A stretch of 19,680 nt of DNA from Aureispira sp964445645. Its GTDB lineage: Bacteria > Bacteroidota > Bacteroidia > Chitinophagales > Saprospiraceae. Shown here piece by piece: positions 7,201 to 15,700 of this stretch. A model generated the notes under the pieces. It did not search any database and was not told the origin of the DNA. It worked only from the letters and a program-made list of their open reading frames with translations. The translations under genes and the position numbers were made by a program. Numbering within the stretch: the first letter of the stretch is position 1; every line of letters starts with the position of its first letter. The DNA lies in contig CAYULH010000107.1 in assembly GCA_964445645.1 (NCBI GenBank), positions 1-19,680 on the forward strand. The letters run 5' to 3'.

Positions 7201-9646
7201 TTCTAGTTATTGTGAGGAAAATGGAGTTGATACCATCTTTGGTATTCCTACCAACTCCATCATTACTAGAGATGGCAATCCTATACCGCCTGCCGATTCT
7301 ATTTTTCCGAATCTACTGGCCTTTCAAAAAAATGGCTTAGGGCTTCCGAACAATCCACTTACCGTATCCATCAAAGATACCGTTATGTGTTACTATGTCA
7401 ATGGTGGTTGTTCTGATACCCTCATTCAAATTGTGGATATTCACCCTGTATTTAACGTCAATTTCACCTTAGATTCTAGTATTGCCAATCGAGTGTTCTG
7501 TTTGGGTGGTGATACGGTCGATTTGATTCCGAGTAGGTCGGGTGGTGTGTTTAGTGGTAATGGCGTACGAACTGGGACCGACTTTTTTATACCTGATTTG
7601 GCGGAGGCTGGTATTCACCCCATTAGTTTTGAATATACCGATAGTGTTACGGGCTGTTATACCAACTTTATAGATACCTTCTATGTGTATGGTGTGCCTA
7701 ATTTAGATTTTGCGGTACAAGGAGGTTGTCAATTTGATACCGTAGATTTTGTTCCCAACAATGCTCTGCTTGATTTGAATAATCTTTTCCAGAACAACTA
7801 CATTGATTCGGTCACTAGTGTATGGTGGTATGTGAGTGATAGCGTGCAAATTGTAGGCAGTGGCCAGCGTGATAGTATTGCGCCTATTCGTTACCGTTAT
7901 AATACCCCCGGAGCTTATTTAGCCAAACTTATTGTAGCCAATCGAGAATTCTGTATTGATACACAAATTGTACGCTTGGTTATTTCGCCCAAAATCAGCA
8001 GCTACCCTTACGAAATGGATTTTGAAAATGGCAATGGAGATTGGTTTGCCGAGAGCAGAGACTCTAGCCACCGCCTGCTCTGGGAATGGGGCATTGATAG
8101 CAATGCCCTAGTCGGTCATAGCGACAATAGCAATCATATTTGGGCAACGCAAACCAATGCTATTTATCAGCCCGATGAAGATGCTTGGGTCTATAGTCCA
8201 TGTTTTGATTTATCTAGCTTGGAGCGTCCTATGATTAGCTTGGATTTTTGGAGCGATGTGCAGCCCTCGGATGGTGCGCTCTTGGAGTACCAAGGTGCTA
8301 ATGGCCGATGGTTTCCATTGGGGGCGGTTAATAGAGGTATTGACTGGTACAACAGTGGTGCGGTGTATGCTCGCCCTGGTGATCAGGTATTGCCCGGTTC
8401 GGCCACTTCTATGGGCTGGATTGGCCAACAACAGACCGAGTGGAAAAATGGCCGTTGCAAATTGGATGGCATTGCCTACAACAATTCTACCCGTTTCCGT
8501 ATTGCGTTTGCTTCCTTGCCCAATCCACTTAGTGATTCGTTGGATGGTTTTGCCTTTGATAATGTTATCATTAGAAATCGTACCCGCAATGTATTGCTAG
8601 AAACGATGGTACACAATGAGGCCATTGATATGGAGAACATCAATAATACAACTTATCAGTTGCTCTATGATCCTGAAGTCCGTAAGGATGTAACACTCTT
8701 GCAGTATCATATTGAGCGCGCCAACAATACTATTAATAATCCTACTGGAACTAAAGATTTCTTTTTCCGTCAGAATGATTCGTTGGGTATAGATAATATT
8801 GGCGGCAATCGATCCTTTGAGTACAACAACTCTCCTGCTGGACGGGCCTATATTGATGGTTCGGATTCTAGTTATATCATGCGAAACTTAACAGAGGTAG
8901 ATTTTGAACAGGATATGCTAGAAACGCCTCAGTTTGGGATTCGTATTGATACCTTCCAACACATCAACAATAGGTTTGTTATCATCGCCCAAGTCACTGC
9001 CTTGGAGCAGCTTGATACAGCCGATTATAGGGTTTATACGGTGATCGCACAAGATTCCTTGACTTATCCTGCTGATACCGCTACTACGCCGTATTCCAGT
9101 CAGGTTCATGCTGTAGCACGCAAGAATAGTGACATTACTACCAGTGGGCTTTATCGCAATACCTTTGAACAACATCCTTGGTATCCCGGCCAGTCGGTTA
9201 CGGTTATTTTTGATTGGGATTATGCCAATGAGGGACCAACGCTCCTGAATTACCAAGCCAATCATTTCCGTGCCGTGGTGTTTGTTCAGAATATCAATAC
9301 AGGTGAGATTTACCAAGTTGTCACCTCAGATAATGCTAGTGGCTACTGGGTAGGTATTGAGCCTATACCAACTGTACAAGAGGAGTTGAATGAGCTGCAA
9401 AGCTTAACGCTCTTCCCCAACCCAGCACACGACTATTTTAAGCTACAATTTGACCAAGTGCTAGAGCATGATTATGAGTGGAAATTGGTGAATATGCAAG
9501 GCGTGGAAGTCCAACAGGGCCACCTGCAAGCAGGCCATGACCAAATGACCATTGATGGCCTGAATTATCCTGCTGGTGCCTATATTTTGCTCTTGTATAA
9601 TAAGCATGTATTTGTACAGCGTCAAGTGATCTTGGGTAGGCCGTAA
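1265..9646 (+). CDS. Giant LRR/Ig-like T9SS-secreted surface protein (paralogue A)
   Basis: Predicted exported adhesin-like protein of 2793 residues, including 18 unknown residues from an N gap at 6834-6885. Order of parts: signal peptide 1-29 (basic start, poly-Phe core, cleavage near KAQ|TR); LRR N-cap and about 8 plant-type LRRs, residues about 30-250; Ig-like domain about 264-345 with a DAGVYTAQ strand-F motif; about 350-2240, Cys-containing Ig/PKD-like modules with repeated words such as SPAGGTFSGPGV, DSSYC and YTDxxGC; the last of these (about 2150-2240) is PKD-like; choice-of-anchor/MAM-like jelly roll 2247-2438 ending FAFDNVIIR; divergent Omp28-like module about 2440-2705; T9SS type A sorting domain about 2711-2793, starting LFPNPAHDYF and ending GAYILLLYNK...GRP. 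The start is supported by the signal peptide and by an 18-base leader shared with the downstream paralogue. Composition is rich in Asn, Thr, Ser and Asp, typical of extracellular adhesins. I see no enzymatic motif; the ligand is unknown. It probably ends on the cell surface or in the medium. Confidence 0.93.
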   Translation: MFCLQNFRPKPIFLFFFFLFFYSQSTKAQTRLDDSLSLVNFYNSCCNTGCNLNWQFNQPMDNWQGITMLGNRVVEVNANGAGLSGNVPALNLDVLVNLFLSNNQLSGGLPSFAGLSNIRYLHLDNNQFNGALPNPTGIPNLESLYLNNNQLSGLLPNFNNVPNLIFLQLNNNQFTGPIPSFNNCPSLEIIYLQNNQLSDNIPAFSNLNSLRLLYVHNNLLEDPIPDFLSVSPSFATLLAENNLFTFEDIVSTYNAASGNYDFSYAPQGDFGNISTVSVPAGSSYTIDLIIDDLVTSNVYYWYKDGVLIDSTFGVNEYTITNFQSSDAGVYTAQIRNTIATNSGSTSQNLILNSRPITLNLAFASNNPTIPGLPTRVCANRTDTILFYRDPAFPFSSNFDLAGSIDSNNISTPTSTHQNAIITISNATNNEVFGFIPARLPAGTNSVSININYTTTQNTNPITLLGGSSANATIQIDSATPLDIDVPFNNVPYTGTPSAPHSYCRTDPAFSIIPQPNPIGPGVQTSSITGAGITLPSTTYSYDPSLVPAGVNVDTIIYSYTNQLGCTSIDTTSIGLNTAALAMITNATTTYCFSNTSLTLTASPAGGTFSGPGVSGNQFSFQSAGPGVHTISYTLNGCSNTATQNFTINAPPVPRFTQPQAQYLTTDAPFQLFSQNDTVNGTYTFYGNPIIDAFGWIDPNTTPGPQTIYYSYDSLGCVGMDSASFVIVVPTPTSNPLVFTNNDPNAPALTEACVGSNVSFTYDDFVAHPASISLPDKNTGNRFLIGAPNLTVSNQGTGTNSGVSGTISFTIPNNAASGRVIFLDNNGVGLDTTIYTLIIHNPTVSFSTQPALLCADNSAIALNGFPAGGTFVGLSNTAPAVNGTTFDATRLAWPTTHVDSFVADIRYAYTPTYSDSTVCLQAIDTVQRFTVYDNRLDQVQFATLSQQAAAAGNQLLSLDSSLSNMVTLTRPNIRCNSNPNGPIVPCFPHQFSGTFVDPNNNFLSTIAPGRSLVQLEYNNNGCIGRASGFVDILGALTINNLPDTLCNGRSVIFGRDTNLIYVDTAFAVGVDTRRVIRNQLLSTTTRDSNHASAINPIASAPVGQEEFRFTDRGFPKVIIDMRYQSLTTLTDTLGVIDTILIDTFTVTDSVSITGINTTTLRINNLDSTYCSNDFGDTLFASLGFLGTANNTISLFYNNTTISLPDNFFSPRAVYDSLVPSGVGDLSLEVRYTVNYYGCPQNMTNRPIITITAPQSPSFTSQTPYCQSDPPDNLQRNGLTSGVSESFFGSPAIDPSTGVFSPRLAGIGNNIITYALIDTHACVYSFTDTIVVTQGPVINLTLDGNSLTTYNLCYSTNNVAVGTNVTFFPNAYTTNNINIFGTAVTSTSNTTATFDPSAVYANGDTSTVVWVEMVDNAGCISTDTAYVNVVPPPTIHIDSAFNFVASAYGVNNLDTSEHSYCRNAASFLINEQPSHFTGAGHPTNFIDGSGVTRSGNNYNYDPSRVPNGVEVDVVVYYYTDNFGCTNTDTALIKIDDIPTVSISGLSAGSTFCNNNDTIQLIGAPTSTNGQGVFGGPGVDPTTGIFIPRLAGAPSSPTLTYQYTASSGCSNTANVQVSVISAPTPLYTGYNSTREYCAGEPNDTLVSGNAISGTYQFSGDLMIAGTDILTVSNLPDTNVILLRDLYYTYTGANGCTINDTITFQINPKPEIYFNDLDTSYCANGSRQSFRVSPNGGSLVNTDTAFSILTDNRFIVLDPTLTDTGYTSLTYTFTAPNGCTDTITTSIYIQPVAIPSITGLDSFYCKTYDTVALTASLPNGYFLGSGVDSTANGDWFFIPANAQNGPNNIQYIIPGIPAGPXXXXXXXXXXXXXXXXXXVQQLATPRLISPTRTSKFCSTDPPRQFIYNTSNPALVHTFRADTSTSDSVVINNGGTYFFTPANASVGSNIVIYSVQDTTTGCKDSTINVFVVDRFVAAEIIGLDSSYCEENGVDTIFGIPTNSIITRDGNPIPPADSIFPNLLAFQKNGLGLPNNPLTVSIKDTVMCYYVNGGCSDTLIQIVDIHPVFNVNFTLDSSIANRVFCLGGDTVDLIPSRSGGVFSGNGVRTGTDFFIPDLAEAGIHPISFEYTDSVTGCYTNFIDTFYVYGVPNLDFAVQGGCQFDTVDFVPNNALLDLNNLFQNNYIDSVTSVWWYVSDSVQIVGSGQRDSIAPIRYRYNTPGAYLAKLIVANREFCIDTQIVRLVISPKISSYPYEMDFENGNGDWFAESRDSSHRLLWEWGIDSNALVGHSDNSNHIWATQTNAIYQPDEDAWVYSPCFDLSSLERPMISLDFWSDVQPSDGALLEYQGANGRWFPLGAVNRGIDWYNSGAVYARPGDQVLPGSATSMGWIGQQQTEWKNGRCKLDGIAYNNSTRFRIAFASLPNPLSDSLDGFAFDNVIIRNRTRNVLLETMVHNEAIDMENINNTTYQLLYDPEVRKDVTLLQYHIERANNTINNPTGTKDFFFRQNDSLGIDNIGGNRSFEYNNSPAGRAYIDGSDSSYIMRNLTEVDFEQDMLETPQFGIRIDTFQHINNRFVIIAQVTALEQLDTADYRVYTVIAQDSLTYPADTATTPYSSQVHAVARKNSDITTSGLYRNTFEQHPWYPGQSVTVIFDWDYANEGPTLLNYQANHFRAVVFVQNINTGEIYQVVTSDNASGYWVGIEPIPTVQEELNELQSLTLFPNPAHDYFKLQFDQVLEHDYEWKLVNMQGVEVQQGHLQAGHDQMTIDGLNYPAGAYILLLYNKHVFVQRQVILGRP
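1308..1326 (+). repeat. Poly-T tracts (T9 and T7) in signal-peptide codons
   Basis: Nine consecutive T (1310-1318), one C, then seven consecutive T (1320-1326) encode the Phe-rich core of the signal peptide of the first giant gene. A one-base slip here would frameshift an 8.4-kb surface gene at codon ~18. The downstream paralogue encodes the same peptide region without such long tracts. Whether the tracts vary in length is unknown. Confidence 0.6.
1478..2011 (+). repeat. LRR array (about 8 repeats) in paralogue A
   Basis: Residues about 72-249 repeat with a 23-residue period of the form LxxLxxLxLxNNQLSGxIPxF. This is the plant-type LRR consensus rather than the bacterial or SDS22 type. The array follows a cap with the pattern DSLxLVxFYNSC...W...W.GI, resembling the plant LRRNT cap. 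The last repeats are degenerate (NNLLEDPIPDF, ENNLFTFEDI). Such arrays normally form a curved beta-solenoid for protein or glycan binding. Confidence 0.88.
6834..6885. other. Assembly gap, 52 N
   Basis: The run of N lies inside the first giant gene, within a beta-module segment. The reading frame is the same on both sides. The paralogue has 36 residues between the flanking landmarks IPG and KFCS, against 39 here counting 18 unknowns, so the gap size is about right and a true break is unlikely. Confidence 0.97.
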
Positions 9647-9655
9647 TGTTTTTTT

Positions 9656-9683
9656 GTAGGGTTGTATGCCAATACAACCCTAC
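9656..9683. repeat. Perfect hairpin between the two giant genes
   Basis: GTAGGGTTGTAT (9656-9667) and ATACAACCCTAC (9672-9683) are perfect 12-bp arms with loop GCCA. Seven T precede and six A follow nearby, so the stem could extend. There is no T-run 3' of the hairpin on either strand, so it is not a classical intrinsic terminator. It begins 10 bases after the stop of paralogue A and resembles short dispersed palindromes of GTAGGG...CCCTAC type. It may attenuate or process a transcript covering both genes. Confidence 0.75.
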
Positions 9684-9734
9684 TACAGAAAAAACGCCCT
9701 CCAACCCTTTCCTATTCCATTTTTTCCGATTCTA

Positions 9735-9752
9735 AAAGTAGTAACGACCATG
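9735..9752 (+). promoter_or_regulatory. Conserved start-codon leader shared by both giant genes
   Basis: AAAGTAGTAACGACCATG ends in the start codon of paralogue B. The same 18 bases, with one substitution, end in the start codon of paralogue A at 1250-1267. This fixes the start at 9750 rather than the in-frame ATG at 9666, which falls inside the hairpin. The conservation may be recent duplication or a translation-initiation element; it is not a Shine-Dalgarno. Confidence 0.6.
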
Positions 9753-12700
9753 CTTTTTCCATATAATATTTTCTTTAGAACCTTTGTACTTTTCTATTTT
9801 CTTTTCTTTTGTTGTAATAAGTCTAGTACAGCACAAACTCGACTGGCTGATTCGTTGGAATTGGTGGCTTTTTATAATTCGAATTGTGGGGGTTGTACCC
9901 TTGGTTGGAATTTTACACAACCTATGACTAGTTGGTCGGGGGTTTCTTTGAATTTGGGTAGAGTAACTTCTTTGAATCTGAATAACAGAAATTTATCAGG
10001 TACTATACCCAATTTTAACTTGAATGCCTTAGAGGAATTAAGTTTGCCTAATAATCAGTTTACAGGTTCTATTCCTAATTTTTCTAACTTGCCAAATCTA
10101 CAAATATTGGAACTGTACAACAACCAGCTCAGTGGTACAATTCCTGATTTTTCTAACTTACCCAATGCCTTTAGAATTTATTTAGGTAATAACCAACTCA
10201 TTGGGAGTATACCCAACTTTAGTAGTATACCGACCCTTGTATTTCTCCGTTTTGAGCAAAATCAACTCACGGGTAGTATTCCTGATTTCACTAACTTACC
10301 GCAGTTGAGGCAACTGCATTTACAGGACAACCAATTATCAGGCAACATCCCGAATTTTTCTAATATACCACAAGTAACTGAGTTATATTTAGAAAACAAC
10401 CAATTAACAGGTTTTATTCCTAATTTCTCTAATTTACCCAGCCTACGATTTTTACGTTTACAAAACAACCAACTAACAGACATCATTCCTGATTTTGCTG
10501 GCTGCTCTAATTTAAGTTTAGTCTCTCTACAAGACAATCAATTCACCTTTGAGGACTTTATTACCAATCATTCGGGACTTATTAGTAAAGCAGGATCCAA
10601 TTACCAATACGCTCCCCAAGACTCCATAGGCACCGCATCCATCAACTCTATAGCCCCCGGAACAAATTATACCATAGATTTGGTAGTGGATGATCTAGTT
10701 CCAAATAACATTTACTATTGGTTCAAGGATGGTATTTTGATTGATTCTACCTTTGGGGTGAATGAATACACCATTCTCAATTTTCAGGCAGCCAATGCAG
10801 GGGTTTATACGGCCAAAGTAGTGAATAGCGTTGTTACAAACCCTAACACCACCAATCAAGCCTTGGTACTTAATAGCCGCCCTGTACAGCTCAATTTGGC
10901 TAATTTTGGTGGCACGGCTACTATTCCCGGACTACCTACTACGGTTTGCGCCAATCGTACCGATACCATTCTTTTTTATAGAGATCCAGCCTTTTTGTAC
11001 AGTCGAACAGCTACAGGCTCGGGTTTTATAGACAGCAATGAATTGGTCATGTCTTACAGCAATAATGCGCCTTTTATTACCATTAATAATGCCACCAATA
11101 ATGAGGTTTATGGCTTTATTCCTTCTAGGCTTTCTCCGGGAGATACGGTGGTGGTAACAGCCGATTACACCTCTACAGAAACCGACAATAGCATTACTCC
11201 GCCACTTATTGGTATTGTGGGTTTTACTCGTGCTAGAGTCACTATTTATGTCGATTCGGCGCTTTCCAATGTTGTTATTTCTGTACCCAACAGTATTACC
11301 GATTTTTGCGCCAATGATTTTAGCAATACGCCACTATCGGGCACCCCAGCCACAGGCGGAACAGGTGCATTTAGTGGCCCCGGAACCAATGGCACCAGTC
11401 AGTTTAATCCTGCTGATGCAGGTGCAGGCACCCATGCTGTTGTTTATAAATTTACCAATAATAATGGTTGCTATGGCTCAGACAGCATCCTTCTTCAAGT
11501 TAGCGCGCCTCCTGTTGCGGATATAGATGCCAATTTTAATTTTATTCCAAGTCCATACAACAATGGCAATAGCACCTCGGAGCATACTTATTGTAGCTCT
11601 TCACTAACTTTTTCTATCAATGGTCAACCTAGCCACACTACAGGGTCTGCTCCAACCAATATCACAGGAGCAGGGGTTGTTCAATCGGGCAATAACTACA
11701 ACTATAACCCTAGCTTGGTAATAGCAGAGGCAGATACGGTTGTTTATACTTATACAGACAATGTTGGCTGTACCGATACCGATACAGCTTTTATCAAGAT
11801 AGATGCTGTCCCCAATGTAACCTTGGGCGGACTCCCCTCTCCTGCTTCTTTGTGTACCAACAATGCCCCTGTACAACTCACAGGTTCGCCTGTAGCAACT
11901 ACTCCCAATATTGGACGCTTTAGAGGGCCGGGCGTAGATTCCATCACGGGTTTGTTTACACCTTCACTATTAACAGCAGGCACTTATAATCTAGTGTATG
12001 AATATACAGGGAATGCTGGTTGTTCTGCTAATGATACTATTCCGATAACGCTCTTCACCGCTCCATTACCTTTATTTACTCCGCCCAATGCTAGTTACTT
12101 ATCCAATAGCCCCTTAGATACTTTGTTTAGCAGCAATGATACGATTAATGGGACTTATCAGTTTTATGGCAGCCCTGTTATCAACTCTTTTGGCCTGATT
12201 GACCCGAGTCTTGCCACCGGCCCACAGCGCATTTATTATTCTTATACCAATAGTAATGGTTGTACAGGAATAGACAGTGCTGACTTTACGATTATGCAGA
12301 ATAACAACAATCCCAATAATCTTCCGCTAGTCTTCACCAACAACGACCCAGCAGCACCCAACTTAACCGAAGCCTGTGCAGGATCGAGTGTTTCCTTTGA
12401 TTATAATAATTTTAGTGGACACCCTGCTAGTATAAGTTTTCCGAGCAAGCCAGTAGGTACACGCCTTACTATTACAGCAGCTGCATTGACCCTAACCAAT
12501 CAAGGCACGGGCAGCAATTCGGGGGTTCGGGGGACGGTGTCCTTTATCATACCCAACAATGCGGCATCGGGAACGGTTATTTTCTTAGACGGCAATGGCA
12601 GTCCTATTGATACGACCGATTATTCACTGGTGATTCACAATCCCACCCTAGATTTTACCACCTTGCCCAGCTTGCTTTGTGCCAGCAATACCAGCATTAG

Positions 12701-15700
12701 CTTGCAGGGCAGCCCAGCAGGGGGTACTTTTACAGGGGTTGGCAATGCGGCCAATGCTGTATCGGGCAATACTTTTGATGCCACACAAATGCCTTGGCCC
12801 ACTGCTCATAGAGACTCCTTGTCCGCTCGCATAGGGTATTCCTATACGCCCATGTATAGCGATAATATTACGCCCTGTGCTCAGGCCATTAGCATGACCA
12901 GAACCATGCCTGTGTACGACAATCGCCTCAATCGGGTGGAGTTTGCTACCCTGAGCCAGCAAGATGCGACTGCTGGCAATAAAGTGTTGTCCTTAGACAC
13001 GAGTTTGAGCAATATGATAACACTTGTAACGCCCAATATTTTCTGCAATTCCAATCCTAATAGTCCTATTGTACCTTGTTTGCCTCATACTTTTTCGGGC
13101 ACTTTTGTCGATCAGAACAACAACTTCTTGAGTACGATAGCTGGCGGGCGCAATTTGGTGCGCTTGGAGTACAACAACCAAGGTTGTATAGGCAGTGCCG
13201 ATGGTTTTATTGATATACTAGGCAAATTGGTCATCCAAAATTTGCCCGATACCCTGTGTGCCTCCTCGGGCATTGTTACTTTTGGTAGAGATACCAACTT
13301 GGTTTATTTAGATACTACTTTTGCAGTGGGTACAGAAACTAGGCGTGTTATTAGAAATCAATTGTTAAACACCTACACAAGCGACCCCAATAACTCGGCA
13401 GCTATCAATCCAATCAATCCAATTATTGCAGGCCAAGAGCAATTTGATTTTAGCCCTATATTCAGCAAGGTGATTGTGAATATGCAATACCAAAACCTGA
13501 CTACTGTAACCGATACTTTGGGAGTAGTGACTACCATTGTGGCCGATACTTTTGTGGTAACAGATAGTGTCATACTTACAGGAGCTAATCAGTCTATTTT
13601 GTTTATTAATAACCTAAGATCTGCTTATTGTGCCAATGAAATAGGCGATACGCTGTTTCCTTCGCTTGGGTTTGTAGGCTTGACTAGCAATGTGCTGTAC
13701 GTGTACAGGAGCAGCACCAATGATACCATTTATTTGGACGATCATTATCTAAATCCAACTACGATTTACGATAGCTTGGGAACGGGAACAGACAATTTGG
13801 ACTTAAGGGTAGGTTATGAAGTCGATTATTATGGCTGTGCTGATCGACTGCCCTTTGCCGACCAGCCATTGCTGACCATTACAGCACCACAAACGCCAAG
13901 CTTTAGCAGCCAGAGTCCTTATTGTAGAGATGATGCCCCCGATATGTTGCAACGTGCTGCCTTGGGGCCGGGTGTTAGTGAAGCATTTTCTGGTGGTGGT
14001 GTTGACCCTGCTACAGGTATTTTTAGTCCAAAATCAGCAGGGTTGGGTAACAATATTATTACCTATGTCTTAACAGATAGCAATGGATGCACCTATTTTT
14101 ATACCAATGGTATTATGGTTAATGATGGTCCCGAAGTCAATTTGCTTCTAAATGGTTCTGACTTACTAGATGAATTCTGTTACAGTATAGATAGTGTTGG
14201 CTTAGATACCTCGCTGACAAGAAACCCCAATCCTATCACCTCTATGAATTTCTTTGGTGTGGGTCTTCGCTCACAGGGTACTGCTATTGTTTTTGACCCT
14301 AGTATTATTTATAATAATGGAGATACGACTACTACGGTATGGGTAGAAGTTACCGATAATGTGGGTTGTTTTAGTAGTGATACCGCTTATGTTACCGTCA
14401 TTCCTCCACCTACTATTGATATTGATAGTGCCTTTAATTTTATATCGAGTGTTTATGGTGTCAATGGTTTGGATACGTCTGAGCACAGTTATTGCAAAAG
14501 TGTAGATACTTTTTTTATTGATGGGCAGCCTAGTTATTTAACAGGTAATGCTGGTAATACTATTACAGGAACAGGGGTTGTTTTGGTGGGCAATAACTAT
14601 TATTACAATCCAGCTCTAATTCCAAATAGTGTAGAAGCAGATACAGTTTTGTTTACCTATACCGATATACAGGGCTGTAGCAATATAGATACAGCTATTA
14701 TCAAACTAGATTCTATTCCTGTAGTAACACTCACAGGCTTGCCCTCTACACTACTCTGCAATAATAATGATACCATACCACTCATCGGAAGTCCTATAGA
14801 TACCTTTAATAATCGAGGGACATTTATAGGCGCTGGTGTAGATTCTAGCTCGGGTATATTTGTGCCGGCTGTTGCAGGCATTGGCACGCATATTCTAATA
14901 TACGATTATACAGCCGCCAGTGGTTGTTCCAATCGAGACAGTGTACAAGTTACCATTGTTAATAAGCCCACTTCGGAGCCTAGAGGCTATCAGCCCTCTT
15001 ATTGTATCAATGCGGCCAATGATACCTTATTTAGTGCCAATGATACTTCGGGAACGTATCAATTTTCGGGTGATTTGATTATTGCTGGTACTGATATTCT
15101 AACAGTAAGCAATTTGCCCGACACCAACACCCTATTGCTTCGAGAGTTGTATTACACCTATACGAGTGCTACTGGATGTACGATTGATGATACAATTACC
15201 ATACAGATTAACCCCAAACCTGAAATTTACTTCAATGATTTAGATACCGCTTATTGTTCCAATGGTAGCGTTCAGAATTTTAGAGTATCGCCCAATGGCG
15301 GTAGCCTTGTTAATAGAGATACGGCTTTTAGTATTCTGACCGATAATAGATTTATTGCTCTAGATCCAACCCTAGCCGATACAGGCTATACCAGTTTGAC
15401 CTATGCGTTTACCGCTCCCAACACTTGTGCTGATACGGTTACTGTACCCATTTATATTCAGCCAGTTGTATTACCGAGCATTGCAGGTTTAGATTCTTCT
15501 TATTGCAAAACAAATGATACCATCTCATTAACGGCCTCTTTATCTGGAGGATATTTTATTGGGTCGGGGGTAGATTCAACGACCAATGGAGACTGGTTTT
15601 TTATTCCTCTCAATGCACAAAATGGACTCAATAGAATTCAGTATATTATTCCGGGGCAAGTGACTGCTCCGGGGCAACCACTGGTTTGTAGAGCAGATAC

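Noticed and set aside
9666..9749. Longer N-terminus of paralogue B starting at ATG 9666
   Set aside because: This ATG lies inside the intergenic hairpin, and the extension puts 28 residues ahead of a good signal peptide. The start at 9750 matches the leader and the 29-residue signal peptide of paralogue A.
9770..9840. Lipoprotein signal in paralogue B because of two Cys in the signal peptide
   Set aside because: LFFCC does not fit the lipobox, and the aligned paralogue A has no Cys there while keeping the AQ|TR cleavage site.
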